64,000 bases of DNA from Phyto melanocephala (GCA_941918925.1 OW799234.1:96885978-96949977), one strand, 5' to 3'. Shown: positions 34,595 through 47,139, numbered from the stretch's first letter. Translations and numbers: made by a program. Notes: generated by a model from the letters alone, not told the origin.

Positions 34595-34886
34595 AAATAC
34601 ATGGGCACTTAGGTATCAGACTACTATTCAATCGTCAGAAGAAGCTGCCGAGGCCAGAAATAAGCACTTACGATTATATCGTACGAATTACTCAAAGAAT
34701 TCAGCAGAAGCGATACAAATCGAGATGTCTTGAATAGGTTATTTCTGAGCAGTGACCCTTTTATAACCTGCAGTACTCAAAGCAAACGGATAAATAAAAA
34801 AGCTTTTTCATCAGAAGCCATCACACTTCTTCTTCCTGACACCGATGATGCAGCTAATAAGGATATACAAATATCCTTTTTAATAT
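34595..34886 (+). pseudogene. Fragment of an uncharacterised recurrent arthropod protein family
   Basis: One frame reads SSEEAAEARNKHLRLYRTNY (ending near 34693). After a frame shift near 34700 it continues SDTNRDVLNRLFLSSDPFIT, then KKAFSSEAITLLLPDTDDAA and DIQIS. The pattern (L-x-E-x-A-x-E-A-R-N-K, then a basic stretch, then ...NRL-x-L-x-SSDP-x-I) is the C-terminal part of a protein I recognise as occurring many times in arthropod genomes without an assigned function. The same pattern appears at 63450-63660. Only this C-terminal piece is present, with at least one frameshift. I see no inverted repeats around it. The multi-copy nature suggests a transposon gene, but that is inference. Confidence 0.65.
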
Positions 34887-34889
34887 AAT

Positions 34890-35924
34890 AATATAATAAA
34901 GCCTTTTTTCATAAAAAAAAACTATTTTATGAGAGCCTTATAATTTTTAAAAATTTTTTTAATTAGACCGTAAATCATATGTTTGCATGTGCATACAGTC
35001 TGTCATGAATGAGTTCAAGCCTTCAAAATCAACATTTGTTAATTAAGTTTTCCTATTTATACCGTCTTTTATTCCTTAGGAATGAGGCTTTTGGAAGAAT
35101 CTTAAAAACTTAAACTTTTTGGTTCTTTAATTTTTTTTATTGCATTTTAAAAATAAAAAATTGGACGAGTTTTGCGGGAAATAGTAATAGATAGAAAAGA
35201 AATGTGTTTGGCTAGTTTTTGCATCTTCTGATCCTCCTCCTATTAAAATCGAAGAACGAGTTTTCAAGTTATGACAAAATATATTAGGCAACCCAACGAT
35301 TTAGAGGGTGAAATATGCCACGCCTTTAAAAGGAAATCTTTATGTACTAGAAAAAAACGGAAAACAGATTTGAATTAAGGGCATCAAAATCAATATAGTC
35401 CACATACTTTTATTTCTGGGGTGTACAAAAAGTTTTTTGTTGTGCAGTGTACTTTTGTTGCGCAGTGTAATTTTTTCAAAATCTGCCACTAGACTTTTTA
35501 TATCATACTACACCTAAAACTATCAAAAAACTAAAACTTTTAATTCAAAAAACACGTTTAATAATTTTGGCCAGCTTTTAAGGCCAAATACTGCTCTGTG
35601 CGTCGTTTAAATTTTTAAATCATTTATTTAAATCGATTATAAATTTAAAAAAAAAAAACATACAAACATATATAAATTGATTAAAGTACGAGCCCTAAGT
35701 AAGAAAAATAATAATTTTTTTCCGAAATTGTCTTGCAAAAGAACTTCAAATATCAGGGTTTACGGCGAACTTTTTTCCGGTACGGTTTAATGTACTTATG
35801 TATGCAAGTATTTACAAAAATAGGCGACAGACCATTTTATGTTCTGTTATGCATTTTTTTCTACATCTCAATATTCGTGCAATGTATGTATATTGCACTG
35901 CTGCCAGATATTGCCCTCGACTCC
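34890..35924. other. AT-rich stretch without a recognisable gene
   Basis: There is no domain-bearing frame. Two similar phrases about a 'GTGCAGTGT' motif occur near 35435 and 35460. Confidence 0.5.
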
Positions 35925-36000
35925 ATGTCGACTAGCAAGGAACCGGTATCACGTTTAAATACACGTTCACATTACCACAGTTACGAGCTCTCAAATATAG
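35925..36000 (+). other. Candidate first coding exon
   Basis: A patch of near-balanced base composition in very AT-rich DNA reads MSTSKEPVSRLNTRSHYHSY and then ELSNIG. It is followed at once by a donor-like AATATAG then GTAGAGG. The frame also extends upstream to 35733 and downstream to 36080, ending at a TAA that overlaps an AATAAA. It could therefore instead be a short unspliced gene or a terminal exon. I recognise no domain; the residues are polar, Ser/His/Arg-rich. Confidence 0.3.
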
Positions 36001-36550
36001 GTAGAGGTGCACTTAATGGCGCTTATAAATATATTTACAACAAAAGATTTTGTAGGCTTGTGTATTTATTCCAAAAATAAAATGTATTTTATGTGTGACA
36101 CTCGTTTAAAAATTATCGAATTATGCATAATAAGCTGAAATATAGTTTTTTTTGTTGCTCATCAACTGTTGGAACCACATACTGGAATAGTGTGTTGGAG
36201 TAGGAAAGTTGTTGATATACATAGTACATATATAAAATGTAATTTTCGTTTTGAGGCGCCAAAAAAAAAAAAAAAAAAAAATCACTATACCACAGAGATG
36301 CATATTAATTAATTAACTTACATACACTCGAACATGAGGTGACTAACTGACGGCTTATTATTTAGCCGCTAGTGCTTTGGCAGTAGCACTTAACGAGCAA
36401 ACTAAATTAAATAAATTTTTCATTAACATTTCACGGCACGTCGACAAGTTATTAGAGCATTATAAATAGAAAAGTGCTGTTTAAAAATTAAAATGAAATT
36501 TTGGAAAAAGAAGCAAATAACAAATATAGAGAAAATAATAAAAATTATTT

Positions 36551-36556
36551 AAAAAA
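36551..36556 (-). terminator. RNA polymerase III terminator of tRNA-Pro
   Basis: Six T on the minus strand, 13 bp after the tRNA 3' end, are enough for Pol III to stop. Confidence 0.85.
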
Positions 36557-36569
36557 TAACACTTCACTA

Positions 36570-36641
36570 GGGCTCGTCCGGGATTTGAACCCGGGACCTC
36601 CCGCACCCTAAGCGGAAATCATACCCCTAGACCAACGAGCC
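36570..36641 (-). tRNA. tRNA-Pro (anticodon AGG)
   Basis: The minus-strand 72-nt sequence folds as a standard cloverleaf. The acceptor stem GGCTCGT pairs with ACGAGCC, with C as the discriminator base. The D arm carries a perfect A box (TGGTCTAGGGG). The anticodon stem TCCGC pairs with GCGGG (one G-U at the outer pair) around the loop TTAGGGT, so the anticodon is AGG, which reads CCU and, with inosine, other Pro codons. The T arm CCGGG-TTCAAAT-CCCGG holds the B box GGTTCAAATCC. There is no intron, CCA is not encoded, and a T6 terminator follows. The anticodon stem differs by two bases from the common animal form, but pairing is kept, so the gene looks functional. Confidence 0.97.
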
Positions 36642-36644
36642 AGT

Positions 36645-37179
36645 TGTTGATCATAGGCAAAATTTCTTACTTCAGTCATGGCAAGTAAGTGCGTGTGTTG
36701 TTGTTTTCTTCGTTGTTAGTTATAGTTGTTTTGTTATGATTTCTTTTTGCTGTTTCTTTTTGGTTTTTTCTTCGTACATATTTTTAAAAATACCTACATC
36801 TTATACAGTAATGGATATAAGCTTTTTTGTTGTATGCCAAAAATACCTTTGATAAGTTAATTTTTTTAAGTTTATTTTATTTTTGTATTTATTTTAATTT
36901 TATATTTTATTCTATACTTTTCATAAAAACTTTTAAAATATGATTTAAATAGTTATGATAGCAAAACAGAAGGTAATTTCATAATTTTTTTCTTTACATC
37001 AATTAACAATTTTAAAGCAAATGCATAAAATAGCGTTGCCACACAATGAGAGTCACATTTTACTCTAAGGAATTTATAAAAAAATTGGAATCTTATCATG
37101 AATTTAAATATTTATTTCATAATAATTTATAATTATAATAGTTGTTTAGAATGTGATACCTAAAATGTTATATTTATAA
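36645..37179. other. AT-rich stretch without a recognisable gene
   Basis: This is the 5' flank of the tRNA gene; I see no further feature. Confidence 0.5.
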
Positions 37180-37460
37180 ACGTCAAGTTTTTTTTCTGCA
37201 TTTCATTTGACATTTCTCAATTTCAGACTAACTCAATTTGAGCCGTGGAAAGATACACAATCGAGAAACGCGTTAAAGTTATTCAGGCTTTTATGAAAAT
37301 GGCCGTTTAAATCAAAATGCTCAGCAATTGCCCCTCGTCGTTGATGAACATTATGCATAAAGACTTGCATTTCCACGCTTACAAGGTGCAATTTACCATT
37401 CCAAATATTGTCAATGGTCAAGAGTTAATAGATGAGATAATTCGGCACATTAAGGGCATA

Positions 37461-38270
37461 CACTCAGGTCTTTTTTGATGCGGTAGATGCGTTCCACATA
37501 AAGCCGCATAAAAAAAAATCGCATAAAAATAGACTCTAGCTCCATACAAAAACTAGGGATACGTTCCGGAATTTAAAAAAACGCATAAATTGAAATTAAA
37601 GTATAAAAAATGTACCAAATTCGCATAAAAAAAGGAAATTTCGTTTTTTTTTTTGTGGCTCTGATTGATGATTCGCCTAGTTTAAAGTGGTGTGCCAGAG
37701 CCTTATTTTTAGCTACATTTGCTAAGCGGTCCAAAATTTCGATTTTGGTCTCTAAATAAATCGTTTTTCGTTTTTTCTTATTTTTCTCCATATCAATTTC
37801 TTAAAATGAATCCAAAACTTTTATGTTAGCATTGAAACCATAAAAAAAATTACACTTACTTTTTGTAGCGAAACTTCAACACCTTCGATAATTAAAATTT
37901 AAAAATCTGTGCAAAATTCCACCACAATAAATATTTTAAATTTAATGCAAAATTCAACTGTCAATGACTAAACTGCAAACGTACGTTAGAACATTTCTTC
38001 GTCGCCTGCTTACAAAATCTATAAGGGAAATCCCAAATTTCAAATAATCGCTGCTGGTCTTCTTATGAAACGCATTAATTAACAGAAAGTACAAACCTTA
38101 ACAGAAATCTACAAACTTTACAGAAAGCACAAACCTTAACAGAAATATCAAAGCCCAGTGTTATCAATTATCTAAATATTATTTTTATATAAAAAAAAAA
38201 TTTGAATATTTAAAAACCGCATAAATTCAAATTCGCATAAAAAAATACCGCATAAAAAAAGACCTGAGTG
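37461..38270 (-). mobile_element. pogo/Tigger deletion derivative with TA target duplication
   Basis: The termini are CACTCAGGTCTTTTTTGATG and, in reverse complement, CACTCAGGTCTTTTTTTATG, each followed by CGG, so 22 of 23 positions match. TA flanks both sides (37459-37460, 38271-38272). CGCATAAA motifs recur many times just inside both ends. A transposase N-terminus remains on the minus strand; everything between its first helix-turn-helix and the 3' end is deleted. The element lies inside a mariner remnant. Confidence 0.9.
37640..37791 (-). pseudogene. Tigger transposase N-terminal helix-turn-helix
   Basis: From the ATG at 37791 the frame reads KKKRKTIYLETKIEILDRLA, then NKALAHHFKLGESSIRATKK, the first CENP-B-like helix-turn-helix of pogo/Tigger transposases. 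It then runs into unrelated sequence at the internal deletion (IRATKKKTKFPFF). The rest of the DNA-binding region and the whole catalytic DDE domain are gone. Close similarity to 10109-10255 shows two members of one subfamily. Confidence 0.85.
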
Positions 38271-38968
38271 TACTTAGAATCTCAATTATGCCTTAGCGTC
38301 ATCGAAAATTTAGACCATCGGATGGAGGTGTGCCGCACGAGGTCTCGGTGGCCATTTGGCCGATATTTTGTTCCATACATAATTGAACCATACCAATAGT
38401 AACATAATAAAAAGAAATGACAATGATTTCCTAAATTATTTGCGTTTTTTTCAAAATCAACATCGGCCCTTAAAATTCAACCACCCTTTATTTGTTTTGT
38501 ACCAAAAATTTCTATAACTTCAATTTGTGATTATCAAACAAGTATCAAACATATATTCATACTTAGGAGTTAGATATAGTACCAAAAAAGCACCAGACTC
38601 AAGTTTTTAATCGCTTTGATTCTTAGGCGTCAAAAAAGAAAAAAAGATCTGCCAATTTTTACAGCATCTTACAAAGTTTTAACCACCTAAACTTTCGAAT
38701 TTCGAAAAGTCCCTTCATAATAGCCCATAATCATAGTCCCATACCACGGATTTTATTAGAATCCTGTTTAAAATAAATTCCTTTAATTACCAATCTGATA
38801 ATAGATACAAAAAGTCCGCTTTGAGTTGAAGCAGCTTTAAATGTGTTACATATACATACATATAATGTGGTAAACTGCATTCATACAAATAGTACTAAAT
38901 TCTAAGCAAGTGGCAACTTTGGCTTCAAATGCTGCCAACTTCAAATGCTGCTCTGAAGTCAGCTTTAC

Positions 38969-39432
38969 CCTACGTTGCCACAGGCAAGTATTTACTTGCA
39001 AGTAGTGCAAGTAAAACAAATTTAAAACAAAAATAAAACAAATAGCGCTGCTTCAATTGGTAATTAAGTGTTGTCAATAACCACTATTGAACGTTACCTA
39101 TTGACATATAACTTTTTAATATAATTTTTTTTTATTAAAAATTGATATTTATATTAAAACTTACATTTTAAATGAATATTTATATTTTTTCTTAATATTC
39201 TTCATATACATATACACATATTTATTCAAAAAATTAATTAAGTTAACAAAAAACTCCGTATTAGACAACACTGTTTTTCGGCTTGTCACTTTACTTGCCG
39301 TAACTGTAAAAATTTTACTTGCTTAAAAATTTCTTCGCAAGCTGAGTCGCAGGTTGCCAAAGGTTGTTTTAGTAAAAAAGTGTTAGTGTATTGTTTTTTT
39401 TTTCACTTGCACTTGCATGTGGCAACGGTAGG
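38969..39432. mobile_element. Inverted-repeat MITE, possibly piggyBac-like
   Basis: The left end CCTACGTTGCCACAGGCAAG and the right end in reverse complement CCTACCGTTGCCACATGCAA form inverted repeats of about 22 bp. TTAC precedes the left end and TTAA follows the right end, which is consistent with a TTAA target duplication that mutated on one side. GCAAGTA/TACTTGC motifs recur inside. 464 bp, no coding frame. Confidence 0.6.
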
Positions 39433-40022
39433 TTAAAGTTATTTTAAAGACAGCTGTATTTTAGCCATACAAATTTCAGGGATGCCGCATATATATTTTA
39501 TAATGAATAAAATGAAAGTTTTTGATAAAAAAAAATGCAATAACATCACGGAAAACTATAAAAACACATAAATTTATTTCTTTATTGTGTTTTTGTAATG
39601 TTATTTTATGTTTAATATTAAAAATAAGTTTTTGTTCTTATTTTTTCCAATTTAATATATATAATGGCAACACTATATTTGTTCATTGCTGCCCGTCAAA
39701 ATAGAAAATAGCTGGCAGCAGAAGCAAATGCTGTTGTGCAGTCGTGCTGCTGTGCTGCCGTCAAAATAGTCGTTTTTATGGATTTTATTTTTGACATATT
39801 GCTGCTTGCTGTCCGCTGTCGTCTATGTCTTTAAAGCATAAGAAGAAACATTTTTTTTAAATTAATTAAAAAAAAAAAAATTTAAAAAATCTAACGAAAT
39901 AATATTTAATTAAAAAAGTGTTATATATAATAATTTTTCTAATTTCCTTAGAGTAGTTCAAAAAGAAAACTCTGTTGTGTTATTAATTATTTTCGCAATG
40001 CCTTTTTCTAATTTTTCTAATT
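39433..40022. other. AT-rich stretch without a recognisable gene
   Basis: A local cluster of CAGCAG/GCTGCTG motifs lies at 39710-39760. Nothing further. Confidence 0.5.
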
Positions 40023-40929
40023 AAACCCCTCACCTGAAGTGCTAGGGTTATATTTGTCATTCCGTTTATAGTTTTAACAATATTAATTTGACACTTCATA
40101 AAGTATATATTTTCTGAAAGCTTATAAATATAGTGGTCGATTGAGCATTGTCTGTCTGCCCGTGTGGTGGTTAAAATCAACTGTAAGAAGTCCCCAAACT
40201 TTGCTCTAAGTTGGGTGTAGTATTAATCTTGTGCAAATATCTGGGAATGAATAGTTATTAAAATCTAGCACAGGCGCCCCACAACTTTCTGAAATATGAA
40301 CAAATATACACAACTGCCTCTGTTTTGTCGCATAATTTTACCAAAACAAAAATCAAAAATTTTCAGCTCTTGGTTAATTTATGGACACGGTTGTTACCGT
40401 TTGTAGGTACAATATGCCTTAAGCGAGATTCGTAAAAATCGGAAATATTGGATAAATCGGTTACTAACTGATAAAGTTTTAGGCAAAAACAATTTTTTAT
40501 TTATTTTTATATATATGTATATCAAATTTCAAAGATCCCAATTTATTTTTGCATAGATTACAAACCGTAGTCTTGAAAACTATTGGCGAGAAAAATGACA
40601 ATCGGTTTGAAATAAACTCAGATATAAGCACAAAAGTACAAATGTTTCGGTGGTTTTTTAGCTTATGGACTACAGAGAAGAACGATTAAAGAAGGGGCTT
40701 AACTAGCAAGAGATAACGCAATATAAAAAATTTAAAATCCAAGATGACCACCACTACAAATATTCGTAAAATTTATTTAAATGTGGGTCAAAAATGTACC
40801 TGCTTTAATCCCCTCAATATTGATAACAAACGAAAGCGACAACAGTTAACTATGAGAAAGATAAAATCCATGATAATATGTAAATGATGGTAAATGGTTT
40901 AGATTCATCACGGTCGAATATAGCAAATC
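40023..40929 (-). mobile_element. Family B element, long type, minus orientation
   Basis: On the minus strand it starts near 40929 with a degraded CTATATTCGACCGTGATGAA and carries the common segment (TATACTTTATGAAGTGTCAA). It ends with a hairpin at 40024-40050 (AACCCCTCACCTGAAGTGCT to AGGGTT). It is diverged from the 20-kb copy. Confidence 0.65.
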
Positions 40930-43129
40930 AGCAGTATTTTAAGGCATTACAAAAACAAATCTTTTGTTATTTATAGGGGGTTCGAACCACTTTAATATGT
41001 CTACGTCACCATAACACTTTTCACAAAATTTTTTAAAACCACATTTATTCATCCAAAAAAAAAAAAACAAAAAATGCATAATTAACATTCCCATTCAACT
41101 CTAAACTTAAAAGTGTTTCTTGCAACATGTCACTCTATGACATTTAAAAATTTTTTTCTATGTAATTTTTTAATTCCCTCTATATGGCAAATTAAAGTTT
41201 TTTAAATTAAGTTTAATTTTTTTAATTGCTAAACTTCCACATTAAAGTATAACCTCAAATGGTGGCATGGGGTGATGATGGTAATAGTACATATCTTACG
41301 CGAAAATGTTTGTACTTAGTAAAAAGACAACAGCTACCATACAAAATGTTAATGTCACTTTGTGTAGCACGAACAACAAACAACAACAGCAATAAATGAA
41401 ACCACAATGGTTAAAACAGAGAAACAGACAGACAGAAGGAAAGTAACACCAGTGACAGAAATTGTTGCTATTTGTTGCAAGTTCGGTGGTAACAATCACT
41501 AAGTGAAGATTAACATGACATTACAGGGCTTAGGTTTACTTATCAGCAGCCAGTATGTTGTTAGTGAACGACTACATTTTTGCATCAACAGAATATAAAT
41601 GCATACACGGTAGATACTAAGTGGTAAAAGCTAGAAGTGAATATTTTTTTTCGTAAAGTATTAAAATAAGCTTCTTTTGCCGTTAAATAATTAGAAAAAA
41701 TACTTGTAGTTGTTTATACAGAAACCATCTAGTTTTATAAAACGTAATAAAAATTAAATTATAAAAATGTTCAAGTATTTCATTTGACAATCAGTTTTAA
41801 GCAAATTTTAAATTATAAATAACATTGCATGTTAGTAAATACTTATGGTCTTTTCTAACAAACAATGTTGCCCTTTTATTGTAGAACACTTTTCAAATAC
41901 AAAATGCTACCTCTATAATCAGTAGAATAGAACATATATTTTCACATTTTTGCATGATAACTATATTTTTATGTAAAACTGCATTTCTTGCTTCCATTTT
42001 AATAATTTGGGGAAAAAAAATTATTTTTTAACACCAAAAAAAATTTTTTAATTCATATTATAATCAGCTGTTAAAAACATTTTAACATTTAAACATTTAA
42101 AAATGTTAACATTTTTTAACATTTTTTCCGGTTTTTATGGCAACATTATTACAAAAGAACTTGTCACCCGTTTATAATGTTACATATTTTTAAGAAAAGA
42201 ACACAAAAAAAGGCGTAGGACAGAATTAATGCAACATTTAGGTCAGAAAAGAAAACACCATTAGTTTATAAAATTCGAGTATTAAAGTCATATACACATA
42301 TGGTCTAATTCATAAACTCTTAGAACAGCTTTGTAAAAAAATCGCATTAAACATTAAAAAGGGTCATTAGGCTCTTACAAACCGTTGATAACTTTCATAT
42401 ATTTATTGCAGCTTCAACCCTACTTTAAACGTAATAAATTTGATTTCTACAAAAGGTAAGTTATTACATAGAAAATATTTTAAAATATGTGCATAATTCT
42501 TAGATTTTTTTTAAAAAACAAAACAACCTAGTGTTGTACAATCACCAACAAGTTATTTGGTATTTGCATGCGTTTTGAACTTGTTGATAAAAATGTTTTT
42601 AAACAATCTCTGTAAAATGATCTATTTGTTTTTTTGTTTGTAAAAAAAGACAATATCGCTCTTGAAAATAGTATTTCTAACTGATACTTACTAATTTTAT
42701 TGTCTTCTTTCAGCTATAAATGACTACTTGGATAATCGTTTAATTGATGTCTTCATCACTAAACTTAAAACGACATTAAAAATTATACAGAGTTGTTAAC
42801 ATGCAACTACAGTAGTAATATAATCGTTTAGTAGCTAATTTAGTTTTACTAAACGCTTATATATAATATTTCTTATAACTGGTTCATAAGACAAAAAGTG
42901 TTTACTAACTGACGTAAACATAAAACCTAAACATTTTTTATGAATTAGACCGCCACAATTAAGCGTTAACTGTTTATAAATACATACTTTAATAACTTTA
43001 ACGATTTTGTTAAACCTTTAAGTTAGAAGATAAAAATTATAGGACATACTATGGTGGTAAATTTCATCCCTTTTTAAATTTTTTTTCTTAAAAACAAGCT
43101 GCAATATTTTTCACATCAAAACTAATAAA
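40930..43129. other. AT-rich stretch without a recognisable gene
   Basis: The segment 41840-41893 matches 20313-20369, but I see no gene. Frames such as 41296-41499 are low complexity. Confidence 0.5.
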
Positions 43130-43858
43130 AACAAGTAAGAGCGCTATATTCGGCCGTGCCGAATCGTATATACCCTTCACAACGTGTAGTCATGCAGTAA
43201 CAGTGGTTTGTGTCACCATTCATCCCATATGAAATTATAAATTGTAAAATTATAAATTCACGTATGTATGTTAAAAAAAAAAACAAAAAAAAAATTTTTT
43301 TTTTAAAAATTAAAAAAAAAATTATTATGTATATAATATATATAAAACAAAAAAAAATTAAAAAAAAAATAATAATGAAAATATAAATAATATATTAAAT
43401 AAAAAATTAAAAAAATTAAAAAAAAATTTTTAAAAAATTAAAAAAAAAATTTTTTTGGCTCAGCTGGGATTCGATGCCACGTTTTCTCTAACCAGTACAC
43501 ACGTTTGTATGTATGTATGTTGTTGTTGTAATGTTGTTTTTGTGAAAAAAATCGAGGTGGCCGTGGGTTTTACCTCATATCTCAGTTGTTTATGTACCGA
43601 TGTTTCTGATTTTCAATACCGATCTACTCCCAAATATTTCTGATATTTTAATACCTCACCCGGGTCCAAGCGATGTCGGGGGGCTTTAAAAAGTTGAGTT
43701 CACGGACAGACGGACAGACTGACAGAGCTCAATCGACTCCCCTATTCATAAGCTTTCAGAAAATATATACTTTATGGGGTCGGAAATGAAAATTGTAGAA
43801 ATTTCACACGGAATGACAAACCTATATATACCCTTTTTCACTGTGTGAAGGGTATAAT
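43130..43858 (+). mobile_element. Family B noncoding repeat, short type, copy 3
   Basis: It runs from AACAAGTAAGAGCGCTATAT through the TTCGGCCGTGCCGAA hairpin and TATACCCTTCAC to the closing CTTTTTCACTGTGTGAAGGG then TATA. The A/T-only core is at about 43270-43452 and the GGCTCAGCTGGGATTCGATG block starts at 43457. It is very similar to the copy at 22943. Confidence 0.9.
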
Positions 43859-44969
43859 AATATCTGAACAAAACTGGCATTTTACTTTACAAGTTTTTTT
43901 TATTATAAAAAAACTTAACTTATTTTTTTTACAGCCCAGAATGTAAATAAAACTAAATAAATATACTAAAATAATGAAGAAGATATGTGAGCTTGTATGT
44001 TATGAGTTTTCTTCGAAACTTTTTATTTAATTTCTAAAATTTTTTCACCAATGTTTTAGGTCTACTTTTCGAACGGACATAGGCTATATTTTTATTTTAT
44101 ATTTAAGGTGGGTGTGGTATCGCTTATACAAATTGAACACATTTTGCGACATACTTATTTAGAGAAATATAACAGCTGTTCCCTTCAATTTTTGACGAGT
44201 TATTTTGATAAGAATTTCATTATTCCCGAGAAAAATGTATAGAATAGGAGCAGGAGGCATAGTATTCTTCATAAAAAAATACATTTTATGCCATATATAG
44301 GAAACTATAATCGAAACTTGGTTGAAGTTTTGTATGAGCAATTTTGTTGGTAACTTCCTTATCACAACAAAAAATGTTTACAATTGGAGCAGAGGTAGTG
44401 TTATGTTACGAATGAAATACTTTTTGTCACAATTATATAATATCTAACCAATGATGATAATAAAAATTCTTAAATTTGGTTAAAAAGCTTTAATATGAAT
44501 GCATGAAATGTGTAATAGTATAAAAACTATCATGAAGTAGAATGCACATACACACACACACACACACAATGAGCGCATGCATTATACATGTAAAATAAAA
44601 AGTAAATGAAAAAGTTTTTCATAGTCTCTAATGAAACCTAAATTTATTTAACAAAAAACTTACCTTTTTGTGACTCAAAGCACCTCTTTGGCGTTCCAAA
44701 CAAAATTCTAAAAAAAAAATTATAACAAAAACAAGAAAAACACTTAAAGCCTTTAAAACCGAATTTTAAAGAAATAAAATAAAAAAATATTAATAAACCG
44801 GATCGCTTCAAATTATAATAATGAAAACTTAATAGGTTTATAAAAAACAATTACGTCAATAAAAAATTCCTGGTGGTACCGAAGCGCACCGGGTTGTTTA
44901 TAAAATCATAACTGGCTTATCAAAGTCAAAGAGAAGTTAACAAAAATTTATTTTATTTCAAATAATTTT
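43859..44969. other. AT-rich stretch, with an (AC)n microsatellite
   Basis: (AC)11 lies at about 44547-44568. No gene seen. Confidence 0.55.
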
Positions 44970-45087
44970 TGCTTATAACTTTGCCCTTCTGCTCCCGAAA
45001 ATTTCTGATACCTTACACGGATCTTGGCAATGTCGAGGGACTTCAAAAACTTTGTTTCAATATACACACGTACATAAAGGGTATAAA
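44970..45087 (+). repeat. 3' fragment of a family B element
   Basis: CTCCCGAAAATTTCTGATAC, GATCTTGGCAATGTCGAGGG and TCAATATACACACG, ending AAAGGGTATAAA. The sequence between ACACACG and the end is deleted. Confidence 0.55.
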
Positions 45088-47139
45088 AACAGACGATATA
45101 TTTGTGTTAACAGTGAAATTAAATTAGCAAAAAACGCGTGATAAAAGTCAATCATCAGACAAAAGTTGCCATTATGTTGTGCAGTGGTGTAATCTATTTT
45201 TTCATCAAGAGGACTTTGGTTCTTCAAAAAAGGGCATACTCAAAAGTGTTTGATTGTTAATGCATTAACGATATTTAAATTCGGTGACGTTCTTTTTGAA
45301 GTTTTCATTTATTTTACATTTTTAATATTGGCAGCCCCCATCTGTTTATTGTGGCTTACGTATAGAACTTGACAAATAAGTAAAACGGCAAGAGTAGAAG
45401 TTTACAACCCGCTGTATTAAAGTGTGTATTTAATCAGTAATATAAAATTGAATTAACCCGTTGTAACATTTCTTGCTTAAATACTACATATATAAAAGAT
45501 ATGTGACAAATTTTTAATTAGATCATGTTCTATTTTGATCTGACAAAGCATCTCAAAGAAGAAACAATTAACTAACAAATATATAGCATTTATGTAGTAT
45601 TTTTAAAATGTTCTCGTTGACTGAAAAAACAGAAATTAGTAAAATTTCACAAGCTTTATTTATAAAAATTATTTGAATAATTAACCATCAATGAATATCA
45701 TTTCGCAAGACATATGTACACAATTACATATGGATCGTCATACATAAACAAAATACATGTCGTCTAAATGAATTATTAAAGCACATTTGCACTTTGACAA
45801 ATTTATTAGCTATCAATATTACCATAGATTTGTTTAATAGACATATATTAAAGGCATAACCTTGTTTGTCTAAATTAATGGAAGGCACCACATGTCAAGC
45901 TGTCTGTAAAATCACTCAAATACTTCATGAGACTTTCCTTGATTGCATACGAAAGCGAGATGAATTATATCTTCTGCACTGCTCGATATCGGCAACCTTA
46001 TATCTGATAAACTAAAAATTTTACAAACTAACTTGAAAAGGTATTTTTATTTACACAAAAAATAAACTGTCAAGTGTCTAGCCGTTTTTGTTGTTTTCAA
46101 CGAACTATAATTTGGTACTTTTTTGGTACCGTATGTAACTTTTTTCAGATTCGCATGTATAAGGGTAAAAATGTTCCCTATTTCTAGTAATTTAAGAAAA
46201 ATTATTCAATAAGACATAATTTGATAATGATTATCACCATATTCTTCTATATGGTCAATTATTTAAGTGAAATTTTTGGAAACTTTTTGGGGTACAAAAT
46301 ATTTACCAAAAAGGGGGAAAATACTGGAAAATATGTATTACAGGGCAAATTTGCATAAAATTTTTAATTTAGAAATATTTAATCACGTTCATAACAGGCT
46401 AGAGAGGGTATAATGCGGCAAAACAGTTTGGTACTATTTAGAACATTTTTATTTCGATACAAAAAAGAGTAGATTTATTCACATTAAATCGTGAATATAA
46501 AAATATTTTACTGTTAAGTAGATATTCTAAATATTTTGAACTTCGGTTTGTTTATTGATATGGAAAACCCAAAAAGGTACTTTTAATGGTACTCTTTGTA
46601 ATTTCTACGTTTATGAAGCTAGAAAAATTACCGACTGTTGATACTGTTTTGGCGAACAAAAAATTATTTTTTAAATTTTTATGGTGTTTTTTGTCTACAA
46701 AGTTAAAGTCGGCCAAAAACATACTTTTTTCGAATTTGTTATGAAACTTTCTGTACTTTCTGCATTTGTGAAGCTATAATTGTAAAATAAGGAACTATTG
46801 GTTCCAGGTGAGACTGAAAATGTTATAGGCGACTAGAAACGTAACTTGATTTTCCTAAGTGCAATATATCAGAAAAACAAATTTTTATAAAATTAACGAA
46901 AAAAATTTAAGAATTCAAAAAAGAACTTGGGTATTCAAGTAAGAAGTGCGCTATCAAAGTAGCGGCTAATATGCTAGTTTCTTTATAAGGCAGCTGTTAT
47001 CCGAGTGCCTCATTCGAAATTATAAGTCTAAAGTGAACGCAGTTTCCTAAGCATGTCACTAAACATCTACTTCTTTAATCGTATAGTTTTTTTAATTAAA
47101 AAAATATTTTGTGTCGTAGCAAACCACACACTGTTTTAA
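45088..47139. other. AT-rich stretch without a recognisable gene
   Basis: The phrase TTTGGTACTTTTTTGGTAC and related GGTAC motifs recur between 46110 and 46610, suggesting an old repeat, but no ends are visible. Confidence 0.45.

Larger units (their letters stand above)
37180..38488 (+). mobile_element. Mariner-family deletion derivative, interrupted by a Tigger element
   Basis: The right end, in reverse complement AAGGGTGGTTGAATTTTAAG, is the same terminus type as at 55378 and 55980, and TA follows at 38489. The interior shares ACATTTCTCAATTTCAGACT and AACTCAATTTGAGCCGTGGA with 55870-55910 in reverse. The left terminus is eroded. Transposase pieces: VERYTIEKRVKVIQAF (from 37239), then after a large deletion MNIMHKDLHFHAYKVQFT (near 37347), and, beyond the nested element, NLDHRMEVCRT and PFGRYFVPYI (38300-38380). 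It cannot encode an active enzyme. Confidence 0.8.
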
